Shown: in pieces, positions 1-11,639 of the stretch
Layout of the letters: each line of letters starts with the position of its first letter
Position numbering within the stretch: position 1 is the stretch's first letter
NCBI RefSeq assembly: GCF_020080835.1
Contig: NC_058166.1
Span: forward strand, 19,555,043 to 19,619,042
Source: Cotesia glomerata
Lineage: Eukaryota > Arthropoda > Insecta > Hymenoptera > Braconidae
Length of the DNA: 64,000 nt
Direction of reading: 5' to 3'
Translations under genes and position numbers: made by a program
Notes under the pieces: model-generated
What the model was told of the DNA's origin: nothing
What the model saw: the letters and a program-made list of their open reading frames with translations, nothing else
The model's database searches: none

Positions 1-760
1 AAATTTTATTTTAATATTAAATTTTTTAATAAGTAAAAAATGTTATTAATTAATAAATTATAATTTTTAATAAAGAATTAATGAATTAATTTATTAAAAT
101 TAATTTTTTCAATAAACAGTAATTTTATTAATCATAAAATTCATAAATAAAAAAAATAATAAATAAACATTTAAAATTCAATTTTTTAATTATTAAAAAT
201 TTTATTTAATTATTAAATCAAACTTTTTGATAAAAAATAATTTTAATGATAACTAAATTTAATTTTTAATTAAAAAAATAATAAATAAACTTTTTAAATT
301 CAATTTTTTAATTATTAAAAATTTTATTTAATTATTAAGTTAAACTTTTTAATAAAAAATTAACAAATCAGTTTGTAAAATTTAATTTTTTAATGAATAA
401 TAATTTTTTTAATTATAAAATCAATTTTTTTTATTGTTAAAAATTTTATTAGTTATAAAATTTTAATTTTTATTGAAAATTAATCAATTTATTAATAAAA
501 TTTATTTTTTACAATAAATAATAATTTTATTAATTATAAAATTCAATTTTTAAATAAAAAAATAATAAATAAACTTTTTAAATTCAATTTTTCAATTATT
601 AAAAATTTTATTTAATTATTAAATTAAACTTTTTAATAAAAAAATTAACAAATTAGTTTGTAAAATTTAGTTTTTAAATAAATAATAATTTTTTTTAATT
701 ATTAAAAATTTTATTAATTATTAAATTTAATTTTCAGATAAATAAAAATTAAAATACCAA
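1..760. repeat. AT-only block with duplicated segments
   Basis: This stretch is almost entirely A and T. A segment beginning AATAATAAATAAAC recurs at about 155, 277 and 561, each time followed by a similar AATTCAATTTTT...TTATTTAATTATTAAAT stretch. It therefore looks like an old, irregular tandem duplication rather than random AT sequence. The block stops abruptly near 760, where more balanced sequence begins. No coding potential is visible. Confidence 0.6.
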
Positions 761-838
761 ATAATAATAATATCCTAGAATAAATACCCAACTAGAGAAT
801 AAGCGGCAGTAAATCGAGGATAGGAACGTGTGAGGGCG

Positions 839-846
839 TATAAAAG
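839..846 (+). promoter_or_regulatory. TATA-box-like motif
   Basis: A perfect TATAAAAG sits in a GC-balanced context (GGGCGTATAAAAGCCCG). I see no strong initiator of the TCAGT type 25-35 bp downstream and no reading frame that it would serve. In AT-rich DNA such matches are frequent, so this is only a candidate. Confidence 0.15.
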
Positions 847-1890
847 CCCGTTGGTAAGCGATTGCCGCTGAGGGAACAGCTAATGAAGATGTTTGTCAAT
901 ACCGACACGGTGTTCTACAATATAGATCCTAATATATACAGATAAGCCCTGTCTAACAGTCTAACAGTCTATCCTGTCCCCAATATCTCGAATCCCCACG
1001 TACAGACCCGTCTTAGTGCATCACGGGTGTGTGGGCGTAGATATCCCGGCTGAATCCGTCCGCCATACACACAGCATATATATCATATAATATATAATAT
1101 GTTTGTATCTATACACTTAGGACCCGGCCCCCTATTTGCGAAAGCTCACTTGAGACCATGCTGGCTCATTAGCCGCAATATCAACTAGCTCTATTTATCC
1201 TGAGCGTCCAATTTGTCGCCTATTTTTCGATATTGTTGTCAAAGAATAATAAACTGTTTTATTTATCTATTTTCGGAGTAGTTGGAACGATAACGAAGGA
1301 TAGGAGTAAATTAAGGGGAGTTTACCCGATATTGCCGGAATAATTATATTAGTAAAACATCGACGATCCTCGATCGTTTCTGGTTGGTTGCCTTGTGATG
1401 ATCAAATAAGCTATACTTAAATTCAATTTGTTCCCAAGTGTACACATGAATCCACAATTAACAAACAATTTAATTTAATTCTTCGGTTCGTAGATTTTGT
1501 TTGGTTTAATTTGATGTTTTATTATTCAAAAATAAATTTTTTTTAATTTATTATTAAATTATTATTTTTATTTGCTAAAAATAAAGATCTATATTTTACA
1601 TCAAGATAATTAATTTAACCAGTCAGCGTTAATCGTCCCAGGAATATTTAATCCGCGAATTAATAAATAAATAAGTGTGTCAGCAACTAAGATTAAATTA
1701 CGAGAGAAGAGCAGCGAACAAGTGTAAAATCCCCGGTGAATAATCCAAAGCCTACATAAATCATGCAGAGACTCGATATTGAGCTGTCTAGCATCCAGAA
1801 TCTGGATTGTAGAATCTAGCCTGGAGATTCGGCGAGAAAGCTTCATCATTCTGTCCTCATCCTCACGGCGCACCATTTGTGACGCATTTG

Positions 1891-1912
1891 GATATTAGAT
1901 ATTAGATATTAG
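1891..1912. repeat. Heptamer minisatellite (GATATTA)3
   Basis: Three perfect copies of GATATTA, with a further isolated copy at 1924-1932. It is one of several short tandem repeats in this window with a 7-bp period (others at 25724, 25813, 26981 and 59043). Confidence 0.8.
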
Positions 1913-2287
1913 GCACTGGAGCCAGATATTAGGTGCCCTGGATGCTGAGAATGGCCGACGACATCCTCGGGTTGATAGCGTGTGGTGCATCCTGGACCGA
2001 GGCAATTGTCTGTAAATGATGGATGCCAAGTAGAAGGACCAGACACTCAGCAGAGAGTATCTCACTGCACTGACTACTGCTAGTCTCGTCTTTCACACTG
2101 CTACATCCATCCTCAATCCTCACTCCTTCTCCGAGACTGGATACCGGATCAAATGACAATTACCACCGCAGAACACTGGGACAATGACGTATGTGTGACG
2201 CTTCAGTTAAGTGGTCACTGGAGGTCTTAACTAACGAGTGACAGCTCAAGACAGGCTTTAATAAGTATTTATTTTTTTTTTTTTTTA

Positions 2288-2755
2288 TAAGCTAATTTTT
2301 GTATATCAGGCCATATATGACTTTCTAAGGCTTAATATTACTTAATATGTCCAAATACAATTTTTTATTAAAGTTAGTTCTCAAAAAATCCAAGAGGTGG
2401 CGCATGGTCGCTCGATTTTCTCGCTATTGGACAGTTAATATTTTTTTTTATTAGTTCTAAATATAAAAATTTGCCATTTATGGCTTTGTAAGGCTTAATA
2501 TATTTATATATAATTTTTTTGTTGAAGTTTTGAAAAAATCCAACAGGTGGCACATGGTCGCTCAGTTTTCTCGCTATTGGACAGTTAATTATTTTGTAAT
2601 TACTTCTAAATTTTTTTTAGAGTTTATATGACTCAATGTGTCCTTTTAAATTTTTTATTAAAGTTAGTTCTCAAAAATCTGACAGGTGGCGCATGGTCGT
2701 TCAATTTTCTCGCTATCAGACAGTTAATTTTTTTGTATTTAGTTTTAAAATGAAA
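2288..2755 (+). repeat. Family A array, three units, forward
   Basis: Three diverged units of about 150 bp. Each contains an AT-rich lead with CATATATGAC/TTAATATGTCC words, then TCCAACAGGTGGCGC-like sequence, then ATGGTCGCTCGATTTTCTCG. Cores are AGGTGGCGC at 2395 and 2684 and a variant AGGTGGCAC at 2545. 'Forward' means that the AGGTGGCGC core reads on the plus strand. No protein is encoded. The core matches the CTCF binding core (see findings). Confidence 0.85.
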
Positions 2756-4155
2756 ATTATATTTTTATTATAATTAATGTAGCCAATTATAATAAAAAAT
2801 TTAGCAAGGATGGACATGAATGAAATAAATTTGAAAAACCATTAACAAATACCGAAATGGAATATAATATAATATATTTTGTAAAATACACATAATAATT
2901 CTGTCTGAGAAAAGTGAAGTAAATATTTATGCAGCGGCAATATTACCATGCGATCCTCATGAAAGTTATGTAGACGATCAAGAGGAGCACAGCGTACTGG
3001 GTGGTTTTACTGCATCAAATAACAGAAACCGTTGCTGAGATAATTTATTTCTTGTCTATTAGGAGATACAAGAACCGAAATAACGGGTGCCCGAATACAT
3101 GTATTTATATAATATATATTTGACGTTTATTTACTTATACTGATTAAACATTTACAGAGTATATTCTAACCGAATAAATATTCATTATTTTTATCACTGT
3201 GTAAACACGTTTTTTTTGTTTTATCGTGCTTAAATAAATATACATGTACCGAAAAATATTATAGATTCGGCGAGTAATTAAAGTATAATATAATCAAGGT
3301 AATTAATGCAAGAGCACGAGTTTCTTTGGTAGTTTTTTACCGAAATTAAAACTCTGTTTTATAGCGAGAGGGTGTACATATAATTTAAAGTGTACTTTTA
3401 AGCGTCTTGAGTGCGAGAACAACCGAGTTTTGGATAAAACACACGCCTAATATCATATTTATTCACTTTCCGAGCGTGGTTTAAATGGTCTTACAGTTTC
3501 CGAGCGTTTGATATAATGGCTAAAGCCCATTTAATACTCCGAGGCAACCACTACGGTATGTCATTATCGTTTTACATCGACAAGAACAACCCTTCAGATT
3601 CTCGGATGAATCTTTAAATTATAAAAAATGAAAAAAAAATTATTTTAATAAATAAAATTGAATGAAAATAAATATTGGGTGGTTTTTTCAATAAACAAAA
3701 ATCGATAATATTTATATTTATAATAATAATAATAACTAAGAGTATTATAAAACATAATCAGTCTATATATAGTCGATTTAATACCCATCGGAAGAATGAA
3801 AGAAAAAAGAAAAAATAGTTTTATGCATTTAGTGATTCAAAAGCACATAAGCTCTTTATAAATATGCATGGTAATAAATCTATCTGAATTTTATCTACAG
3901 CTCTGCTCGGATAGTACAAAGCCCAGAATGATGATAACGCTGTACCGGGGAAATATTATGAAAATAGCCGAGATATCTTTATTTCATCCGGTAATTATAC
4001 GCTCGGGGTAACATTAACACGAGGCAACACTTATGTCATCCCCAAGTTTAATTATCCGAGTTTCATTAACGTCACACGGTTGTATTAATTTGCAAAAAAC
4101 ACCGGTAGATATGGACTATAAAAATCTACAAAATTACCACATTAGTTGACAAAAA
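2756..4155. other. AT-rich intergenic stretch, nothing recognised
   Basis: Mostly AT-rich single-copy-looking sequence with short runs such as (TAA)n near 3721-3740. There is no reading frame above 60 codons and no repeat shared with other parts of the window. The interval around 3900-4100 is more GC-balanced but shows no recognisable feature. Confidence 0.3.
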
Positions 4156-4279
4156 AAATTTTTTAAATGCTATATCTGGCTTAATATAACCATATAAGAA
4201 TGAAAACCATATTGCCTAAGAAGCCTATATGGAGCCTAATATAGTCATATATGCCCATAAATAATTTTTTTATTAAATT
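4156..4279 (+). repeat. 5' part of a family A unit cut by a LINE insertion
   Basis: CATATA-type words followed by TAATTTTTTTATTAAAT match the first half of a family A unit (compare 5316-5340). The second half of the same unit resumes at about 4907 with TTTAGTTCTCAAAAAATCC. The two halves are separated by a non-LTR retrotransposon tail. The insertion is therefore younger than the family A array here. Confidence 0.6.
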
Positions 4280-4906
4280 AATTATTATTATTTCTTTATT
4301 CATCGACCATGAAGTCGAAACTTCTTGCAGCCGTCCATACAAAAACAATACATAGTATAGCATTTTATGAAAACAATCAGAAGAAAAATAGATGTAAAAA
4401 TAAAAAATAGAAAATTTAAATATGTTATTAAAGTCCGAATTATGTTTGAACAGTTAAATCAACGTAAATCACTCAACCACATTGCAAATTGCATTTAACA
4501 AAAACTTAATGTAATATAGTGAAACAACATAATAGTGCGAAAAATAAAATATCAAATTCTTAGTACAATATAAATATAAACATAAATAATCTCAGATATC
4601 AAATATTAAGTATCAATTGCACAGTAGCTTATGATCTATCTACACTTAAAAAGTACTCGTAGGTTAATCTGCGAAATTCCACAAACGTCAGCGCCGACGT
4701 ACATTGCACTGGTAGTCCGTTCCAAACTCTGATCGCCGAAACGACAAATGATTTATCATATTTCGTCGTGCGACAGCTAGGTAAAACTAAATAGTCCTGT
4801 CGAACATCACCTCTATGAAACCGTGGCTCTAAAGCACGTAAGTTCTGCCGGATTAGCGATTTTTGATGTAGATAAAAAGCTTTATAAATTAGGCACGACA
4901 AAAAAA
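4280..4906 (-). mobile_element. 5'-truncated non-LTR retrotransposon (LINE) 3' end
   Basis: Read on the minus strand, a LINE C-terminal coding tail (4901-4629) is followed by about 350 bp of 3' untranslated sequence. It ends in GGACGGCTGCAAGAAG...GACTTCATGGTCGATGAATAAAG and a short ATAATAATAAT tail. This arrangement is typical of arthropod CR1/L2/Jockey-group elements, which end in a short simple repeat rather than a long poly(A). The element is severely 5' truncated. It sits inside a family A unit, with AATTTA/AAATTA-like sequence at both junctions that may be a short target duplication. Confidence 0.75.
4629..4901 (-). pseudogene. LINE ORF2 C-terminal fragment (after the reverse transcriptase domain)
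   Basis: The 90-codon frame contains the signature found at the extreme C-terminus of many CR1/L2/Jockey-type LINE proteins: a DYLVLPSCRT-like stretch, then SFVVSAIRVWNGLPV, then a basic segment (FVEFRRLTYEYF) before the stop. In the family this motif lies well downstream of the reverse transcriptase and marks the end of the second ORF. The first methionine is internal; there is no endonuclease, reverse transcriptase core or start context, so this is a dead fragment. The frame itself is intact, which suggests that the insertion is not very old. Confidence 0.75.
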
Positions 4907-5420
4907 ACTAATTTAGTTCTCAAAAAATCCGATAGGTGGTGGATGGTCACTAAATTTTCTCGCTACTAAAGAGTTTACTTTGCCGTAATTAGTTCTAAAT
5001 TAAAAATTGGCCATATGTAGCTTTTTAAGGCTTAATATAATTTTTTTATTAACTTTAGTTCTTGAAAAATCCGACAAGTGGCGCATTGTCGCTAAATCTT
5101 CTCACTACAAAAAAGTGTATTTTGTCGTAATTAGTTTTAAATTAAAAATTGGCCATATGTGGCTTTTTAGACTTAATATAATTTTTTTATTAACTTTAGT
5201 TCTTGAAAAATCCGACAAGTGGCGCATTGTCGCTAAATCTTCTCACTACAAAAAAGTGTATTTTGTCGTAATTAGTTTTAAATTAAAAATTGGCCCAAGT
5301 AACCTTTCAAGGCTTGATATAATTTTTTTTATTAAATTTAGTTCTTAAAAAACCCAACAGGTGGCGCATTGTCGCTAAATCTTCTTGCAAGTAAAAAGTT
5401 AACTTTATAATATTTATATA
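4907..5420 (+). repeat. Family A array, four units, forward
   Basis: Units of about 140 bp. Cores are a variant at 4934, AAGTGGCGC at 5076 and 5217, and exact AGGTGGCGC at 5359. Two middle units are almost identical over more than 120 bp, which points to recent local duplication. A 113-codon plus-strand frame (5007-5348) is just this duplication translated and is not a gene. The first unit is the downstream half of the one cut by the LINE. Confidence 0.85.
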
Positions 5421-6544
5421 TAGAATAAAAATAATTCTTTTCATGATCTTAGGAAGTTTTTTTGTGACCAATTTTTGGTTTAATTGACGTTTAAACTTCA
5501 AAACTAGACATTAAACCCGTTTATAATGTCTAATTGAAACAACGCTTTGCTGTAGCATATTTTGGTACCAAACAGAAAGAGCTTACTGTGAATCGGTTAC
5601 TATAACCCGTCTAAGATCTATATGAGTCTGAGACATTGTGGAAATTCAAAGCCGTCTATATAAACACGGTTAACTGAGCATAAGTCAAGTTATGCTCACT
5701 AACACCTCGTTCCTTTAACAATGTACATACGTATTAAATTAAACAACTGTTGGCTGTTTCTCACTCTCACCGTCCTTTGTTTGTTAATTAATTGAGCGTG
5801 TGAGCTACTGTTATTAATAAATAGTTAATTAAACCTACGACTGTTATTAAATAATGTTTTACGAGAATGTGTAATGCGTAATGTCGGAGTTGAATTTGGT
5901 TTGGCAGACAGCTTTTCAAGCCAATGAGTGAATAATAGCTCTGGTAGCGGCTACAGCGTTATCAATTCCTTAATATGTGTGTATAAATATGTGCTGTTTC
6001 GCGGAAAGCACTCCGAGGCACTTTGCAACGTGTTTCGTGTGTGCTTATTGTTAACAGTTTGTTATAGACGGGCTTATTGTAGGACTTTGAAGGCTGCCAC
6101 GAGAAGCTCCATTTTCCCTTATACTCGATATAATAGAAAATAAAAAATAAAGAGGGTTTTTAAAATAAGACGGAGTGAAGATAACACCGAAGAGAGCAAG
6201 AAATAAAAGGACGGCTGCGTTTTGTATCATGGCGAACGCAAACTCCGTCGAGTGTTATTATATATTGTATTTTGTATTATGATGATTATGCTATGGAGTG
6301 TCTAATGTGGAGAATAGAGAGAGAAAATCAATGCCACGCTGACCCATTTAAACCTCGCGATTCCCGTCCTTGTTATCGCTCCAGTTTTTGCGCGATGTAC
6401 ACTTTTTGTCAGGCTCTTTCAAACAGCTTTTGTCGTTACTGACACTCACTTTTCTGATTACAAGATTTTTTAGCTTTAGTTTAAATGAAATACACGAGAG
6501 AATTTTTTATGTTTACCCCAACTAATTTTACATATTTATTAACA
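5421..6544. other. Non-repetitive stretch, no gene recognised
   Basis: GC-balanced between about 5550 and 6480. It contains a small perfect palindrome at 5676-5697 (GAGCATAA and its complement around a 6-nt spacer). A 71-codon plus-strand frame at 5928-6143 contains several cysteines but no recognisable family, and I do not call it a gene. Confidence 0.3.
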
Positions 6545-7065
6545 GTTTACAAATATTTAGTCTATATATGACTACATATGGCCATATGTGTTCCCATATG
6601 TACATATTAGGACTAATATGTTCTTAGATAATTTTTTTATCAAAATCAGTTTTGAAAAAATCCAACAGGTGGCGCATGATCGCAGAGTTTTCTCGCTAGC
6701 AAAGAGTGAACCTTGCTGTAACCAGTTCTAAATTAAAAATTGGCCATATATGGCTTTTATGGGCTTAATACAACTTAATATGTCCATATATAATTTTTTT
6801 ATAGAAGTTAGTTTTGAAAAAATCCAACAGGTGGCGCATGATCACTGAATTTTCTCGCTAGCAAGGAGTTAACTTTGCCGTAATTAGTTCTAAATTGAAA
6901 ATTAGTCATATATGGCTTTTTAGGGCTTAATATGACTTAATATGTCCATATATAATTTTTTATGAAAGTTAGTTTTAAAAAAATCCAACAGGTGGCGCAT
7001 GGTTGCTTAATTTTCTCGCTAATGGAAATTTATTTTTTTTTTTTTAAGTTCTAAAATGAAAATTA
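6545..7065 (+). repeat. Family A array, three units, forward
   Basis: Three regularly spaced units with exact AGGTGGCGC cores at 6667, 6829 and 6990, giving a period of 161-162 bp. The lead sequence contains CCATATATGG at 6744 and related CATATG words. This is the most regular array in the window and gives the clearest unit length. Confidence 0.9.
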
Positions 7066-7589
7066 TTTTTTCGACGCTTTTAATCAACAGACTCGATAGA
7101 GTCTGGCGCCAAGTTCCGTTCTCAAGCCAGACTACCGAGTGTGTTATACCGTAAGCAGAACGGTTTTTTGAGGTTACAAATTTTTTTTCAAATATATTTT
7201 GATTTTTTTTTTATATGATATTTTATAATAGTAATTCATGCTTTTTATTTTGCGTATTACTTGATTATTATCAATTATCTTTATAATTTCTATTTAAAAT
7301 TATTAAAAATAATCAGCACAAACTATAGCGACCCAGATTTTTAGATTTTAACTTTTTTCTTATGTAAAAAGCGGACGGCCAGAGACTAAATAATATAAGG
7401 ATGTATGCTAATCTTATAATAGATGGGAAACTACAGTGAAAAAAAGATATTTGACAGCTTGCAATTACACACGCCAGGCAGCGCAAGAATAACTTTTACA
7501 TGAACTATAGCTTAAAGGGGATAGTTTGCCACCAGAAATGTATTAAATTAAAATTGTCAATTTTTATTATAATTACAAAAAATACTGAA
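7066..7589. other. AT-rich stretch, nothing recognised
   Basis: Sequence between a family A array and a long hairpin. A GC-balanced patch at about 7080-7160 (GACTCGATAGAGTCTGGCGC) is the only non-AT part. I see no gene or repeat. Confidence 0.3.
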
Positions 7590-8133
7590 ATCCGAACAAA
7601 AACAGTTTCACTGTAAAAAAATCACGCCAAGTCCACGTTCATAAGACTATTAAGAAAAAAAAATTTTATTTCTTTACAAAAAGATATAAAATAAAAAATT
7701 AAAAAATCCAAGTAACCGTATACAACCGATATGGTTGTATATGATTTTCGGAAATTAAAAAAAATTTTGTTGTAAATTTAAAAATTAAAAGAAACAATTT
7801 TGGAACGTACATGGTGTGCGTCGTTGTGTACTTCAATTTTTTTTAAAAGTAGATAGATTTCCTAGTAGATAGATTTTAGGAATTTCATAAAAAGTGAAAT
7901 TTTTCGTAACCACGCACACTAAATACGATCCAAAATTGTTTCTTTTAATTTTTAAATTTACAACAAAATTTTTTTTAATTTCCGAAAATCATATACAACC
8001 ATATCGGTTACTTGGATTTTTTAATTTTTTATTTTATATCTTTTTGTAAAGAAATAAAATTTTTTTTTCTTAATAGTCTTATGAACGTGGACTTGGCGTG
8101 ATTTTTTTACAGTGAAACTGTTTTTGTTCGGAT
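7590..8133. mobile_element. Long nearly perfect hairpin (foldback or MITE-like)
   Basis: The left arm starts ATCCGAACAAAAACAG at 7590; the right arm ends with its complement CTGTTTTTGTTCGGAT at 8133. The arms are about 240 bp each and pair almost base for base. The main difference I see is a 10-bp duplication (TATACAACCG) in the left arm near 7720. The short centre at about 7830-7910 also has partial pairing (GGTGTGCG with CGCACAC). No transposase is present. I cannot identify an unambiguous target-site duplication. A transcript would fold into a long double-stranded RNA. Confidence 0.85.
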
Positions 8134-8574
8134 AAGCTTTTCTGACATTAAATTCTAATTTAAAACCATATCCGAAAAATTTTTAACGAAATAATTCTTT
8201 TAACGATGATTTTGAATATATTTATTTTTTATCGCTCAACTTTGTATTTGTTACAGTTCACGTCGATTATTTCGTACCGTTGTATAGTGACTTTGCGATG
8301 ATTGACGATTTGTTGTATCCGAATAGACGAAAAACCGGTAACGATGTGATACAAATAACAAGGCTCACTCTAATTACCCGATTATTCACGCGTTCAAACT
8401 ATCGTCGTTAAAAAAAAAAATAAAATTTCCATAACTTTGACCAGCTAAAGCTTTTTTTCATTTTTACGCGTAATTGCGTGTTTTTCATCCACGAGGTGGA
8501 TCTATTTTGTTTTCCATGAAAAAATTCCTTTAAAACTATGACGGGAAAAATTTATTGAAATCGTTATTCTATTC

Positions 8575-8615
<41 letters not shown>

Positions 8616-9484
8616 AATTTTTCAAAAAAATGTGATAGCCAACAAAAGAGACTAATTGGAAGGGAGTATCGAGATTTTTAATGGGTAAAAATATAATCGT
8701 AAAAATGAGAGCGATAGTGGATTAAATGAAATCGGGAGCGAAGGGACTAATGATAGGAATAAATAATAAAAAAATATAATAATAAATATAATGAAAAGGT
8801 TTTAAAAGGTGGGCATTAACGAGCAAGGACGCGTCGAATAAGTAAAATGAAGACGTGATTATTATCGATGATGAACGATATCTGAGCGATTGTGCCAGGT
8901 AGAGACCGGGCCGCTCCGAACTCAGCATAATTGCAGTTAAAGACTAATGACGTTGTTCCTCTTCTTTTCTTATAAATATATCTGTATATATATAGAGTCG
9001 GAATAAATTGCTGGCTGATAAGAAAAAACCCGAAAAGTATAAAAAGATAAAAGATCCATCCTCCATATCGCAATCGCGTGACGAAGGATGATTGCGATTA
9101 GAATTGAGGATTGAGCTGAAACAATCGACTGCTTAAAACTATATATAGAGTGAGAGTGTGCAGGTAATGTCGAATGTCGACTGGATAGGTTCTTAGAATG
9201 GAAGTTAAGAGTCGAGTAGAGCTCGAAAAAGTTGGGGAGTTTTTTGCGAGCGATAATCGCTCTCGTCATCCACCCATCTTCCCCAGGGAGAAAAACCTAC
9301 GGGGGAGCGAGTATAAATAATGATGATGACTGAGCGCGTTCGTTTTATTGAAAAATCCTTGGAAAAAATTTCTGACAATTGAGAGAAAAGTTTTGGTGTT
9401 TGATTTTGATTTAAATGTGTGAAATTATTTAATAAGGTAATATTTATGAGACAAATAATATATTTAAACTCATTAATTAAGTCA
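8134..9484. other. Non-repetitive stretch with poly(A) tract, no gene recognised
   Basis: AT-rich to about 8640 with a 34-base poly(A) run at 8579-8612, then GC-balanced to about 9360. Overlapping minus-strand frames of 68-99 codons (8722-9269) lie in different phases over the same DNA and show no family. A TATAAATA motif at 9312-9319 lies in GC-rich context, but no strong initiator follows it. Confidence 0.3.
8579..8612. repeat. Poly(A) tract, 34 bases
   Basis: An uninterrupted run of A. The sequence just upstream does not resemble a processed transcript or LINE 3' end that I recognise, so I treat it as a simple repeat. Confidence 0.9.
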
Positions 9485-10180
9485 GATAAACTTTTTAGAA
9501 GAGTAAAAATGATTATTTTTATTTCATAACTAAATACCTGAAAATTAACTCTTCAGTAGTGAAAAAATTCAGCGACAAGACGCCACCTGTTGGATTTTGG
9601 TGAAACTAAATTATATAAAAAATTATTAAGTCATATTTAGTTCTGTCTTATGTGGCAAAATTTTATTTTAAAACTAATAAAAAAAAAAAACTTAACTGTC
9701 TAGTAGCAAGAAAATTTAGCAACCATGCACTACCTGTTAGATTTTTGTGAAACTAAATTATATATAAAGTTATCAAATCATATTAAGTTCTATGATGTCC
9801 TAATGGCCAAATTTTATTTTAGAACTAATAACAAGAAAGTTAACTGTCTAGTATCGAAAAAATTTAGCAACCATGCGCCACCTGTTGGATTTTTTTAAAA
9901 CTAAATTTTATAAAAAAATTTTATATGAACTTATCAAGTCATATTAAGTTCTATGATGTGATATATGGCCTTATATGGCTGAGTTTTATTTTAGAACTAA
10001 TAACAAGAAAGTTAACTGTCTAGTAGTGAGAAAATTTAGCAACCATGCGCCACCTGTTGGATTTTTTGGGAACTAAGTTACATAAAAAATTATATATGGG
10101 CATATTGGACGATGTTAGGTATCATATAAATAAATCAAGCCTGAAATGAACGTATATAAATTTTTAAATGACCAAAAATG
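9485..10180 (-). repeat. Family A array, four units, reverse
   Basis: On the plus strand each unit reads TTTAGCAACCATGCGCCACCTGTTGG or similar. Exact cores (GCGCCACCT) are at 9875 and 10047; variants are at 9580 (ACGCCACCT) and about 9728 (GCACTACCT). Spacing is 140-175 bp. The outer edge near 10137 (CTGAAATGAACGTATATAA) is shared with the edge of the 48.8-49.2 kb copy (CGAAAATGAACATGTATAA), so the family extends beyond the tandem units. Confidence 0.85.
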
Positions 10181-11639
10181 ATTAAAAAAGATTTTTTATA
10201 AGATTTTCTTTCAATAATTACCAGCTGACATTTTGAATCTTCAGTTAGAATTGGGAAAGCCAATTACAGTCTACATTGAGAGTAATCCAATTTTCATGAG
10301 ATGGCTTGTACCTCGTAACTCTAATGAAATACATCTCCTCAGAATCTTATCCTCTTACTATTGCAAAAGTATTAAGCTTGCTTGCGGTTTAGTTGAAGCA
10401 TACAAATGTAAATGAAACTGTAATGAAAAATTTGTATACATCCTGGAAGATCCACTTAGGGTTATTGCGTTCAATCAATCGGATCAATCACATTAGGTCT
10501 CGAGGTTTTGGTGTTCGGTTGCGGCTCAGGCCATCGATCATCCCTTGATTACATTTCTCTTTGCTGTTAAGATTTATCGAGATTCGCTGGCAACAACTAA
10601 CCAGCGATTTGATAAATTAAACACGTAGACAAATAATGAGGGTAGAGAGGTTGATGCTTTGGATCAGTCGGTTGAATCCAGTGTCAATGTTATCGGGCTT
10701 AGCGACACCCTCAAAATATTTGTAAACTGAGTGTTTAATTTGCCCTCACCGGTTTAGCCACCGGCTTTGCACACAGATACCCTACTTTGAGGGATCCTGA
10801 GCTCACTAACTTTAAATTGACATCGTGACTCAAGAGTAGTCGACACTTGCTGACCGTTATTCCAACCACCTCAAAATCCACTCAAACTTCTGCCCGCTTC
10901 AATGTTATGAATTTACTTTGAAAGTTCTTGCCTTAACTGACATCCTTCCTTAACTTCTAAAGACTTTCGCTAATTATTGTTCATACAAATAAATTAAATT
11001 GAATTTTTCTAATCATATTTATAAATTATAATTAATAAATGAATAAAAGATTGAAGCAAATAATAAAAAGGGTCAAACAGGTGAGCATTGAAGTATAAAA
11101 ATTAATCCAGAGGTATTTTATTAAATAAATGACTCGTTTTAAAAATAATAAACCTTGCATATATTATAAATAATGAACAATACAGAGAAATGGATGAACC
11201 CATTTAAATTTAAAACAAAGGATTAAAGCGCTGAAAGCAGAGGAAAATACGGTGAACTTTCGAGGTTTTATGATTAAAAAGTTAGTCATTTAATAACACA
11301 TATTCACCGTCAAAACCAGAGTCCTCTTGTCGTCTCATTACTCGGATTTCATTCAATATGAATTTCGTTAGCTTTGTATAATAGTGTTTTTTTTTCCCTT
11401 TTTTTATATAAATATACTATGCGTATGTTATTATATCCGCAGTCGGGTGTATTTTAATAGCGCATGAGTTGCGTTGACAGAAAAATTATTATTGCAATAG
11501 ATCGCCTCACTCACTTCCATTTAATTTCAACAAAAAACTACTTTGGAGCATGAAAATTTGATGAAAAATATAAATTTTGATGGCTGGTACTGTTTAAAGG
11601 TCCAAAAAGCTTAATAGAACTTAGGGTTCACTTATTTTT
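10181..11639. other. Non-repetitive stretch, no gene recognised
   Basis: GC-balanced at about 10430-10930 and AT-rich elsewhere. A 60-codon plus-strand frame (10233-10415) has no family signature. I see no repeat shared with the rest of the window. Confidence 0.3.

Larger units (their letters stand above)
761..2287. other. GC-balanced non-repetitive stretch, no gene recognised
   Basis: Base composition is more even than on either side. A short direct repeat (GTCTAACA, slightly more than two copies) lies at 951-970. Two minus-strand reading frames of 88 and 76 codons (1610-1876 and 1929-2159) show no domain, no membrane pattern and no similarity I recognise. They are probably chance openings. 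It could be regulatory DNA or an untranslated exon, but nothing in the sequence decides this. Confidence 0.35.

Noticed and set aside
5007..5348. 113-codon frame with an internal duplication
   Set aside because: The duplication is the family A tandem repeat. The frame has no independent support.
8579..8612. Processed pseudogene or LINE poly(A) tail
   Set aside because: No recognisable retroposed body or target duplication adjoins the tract.
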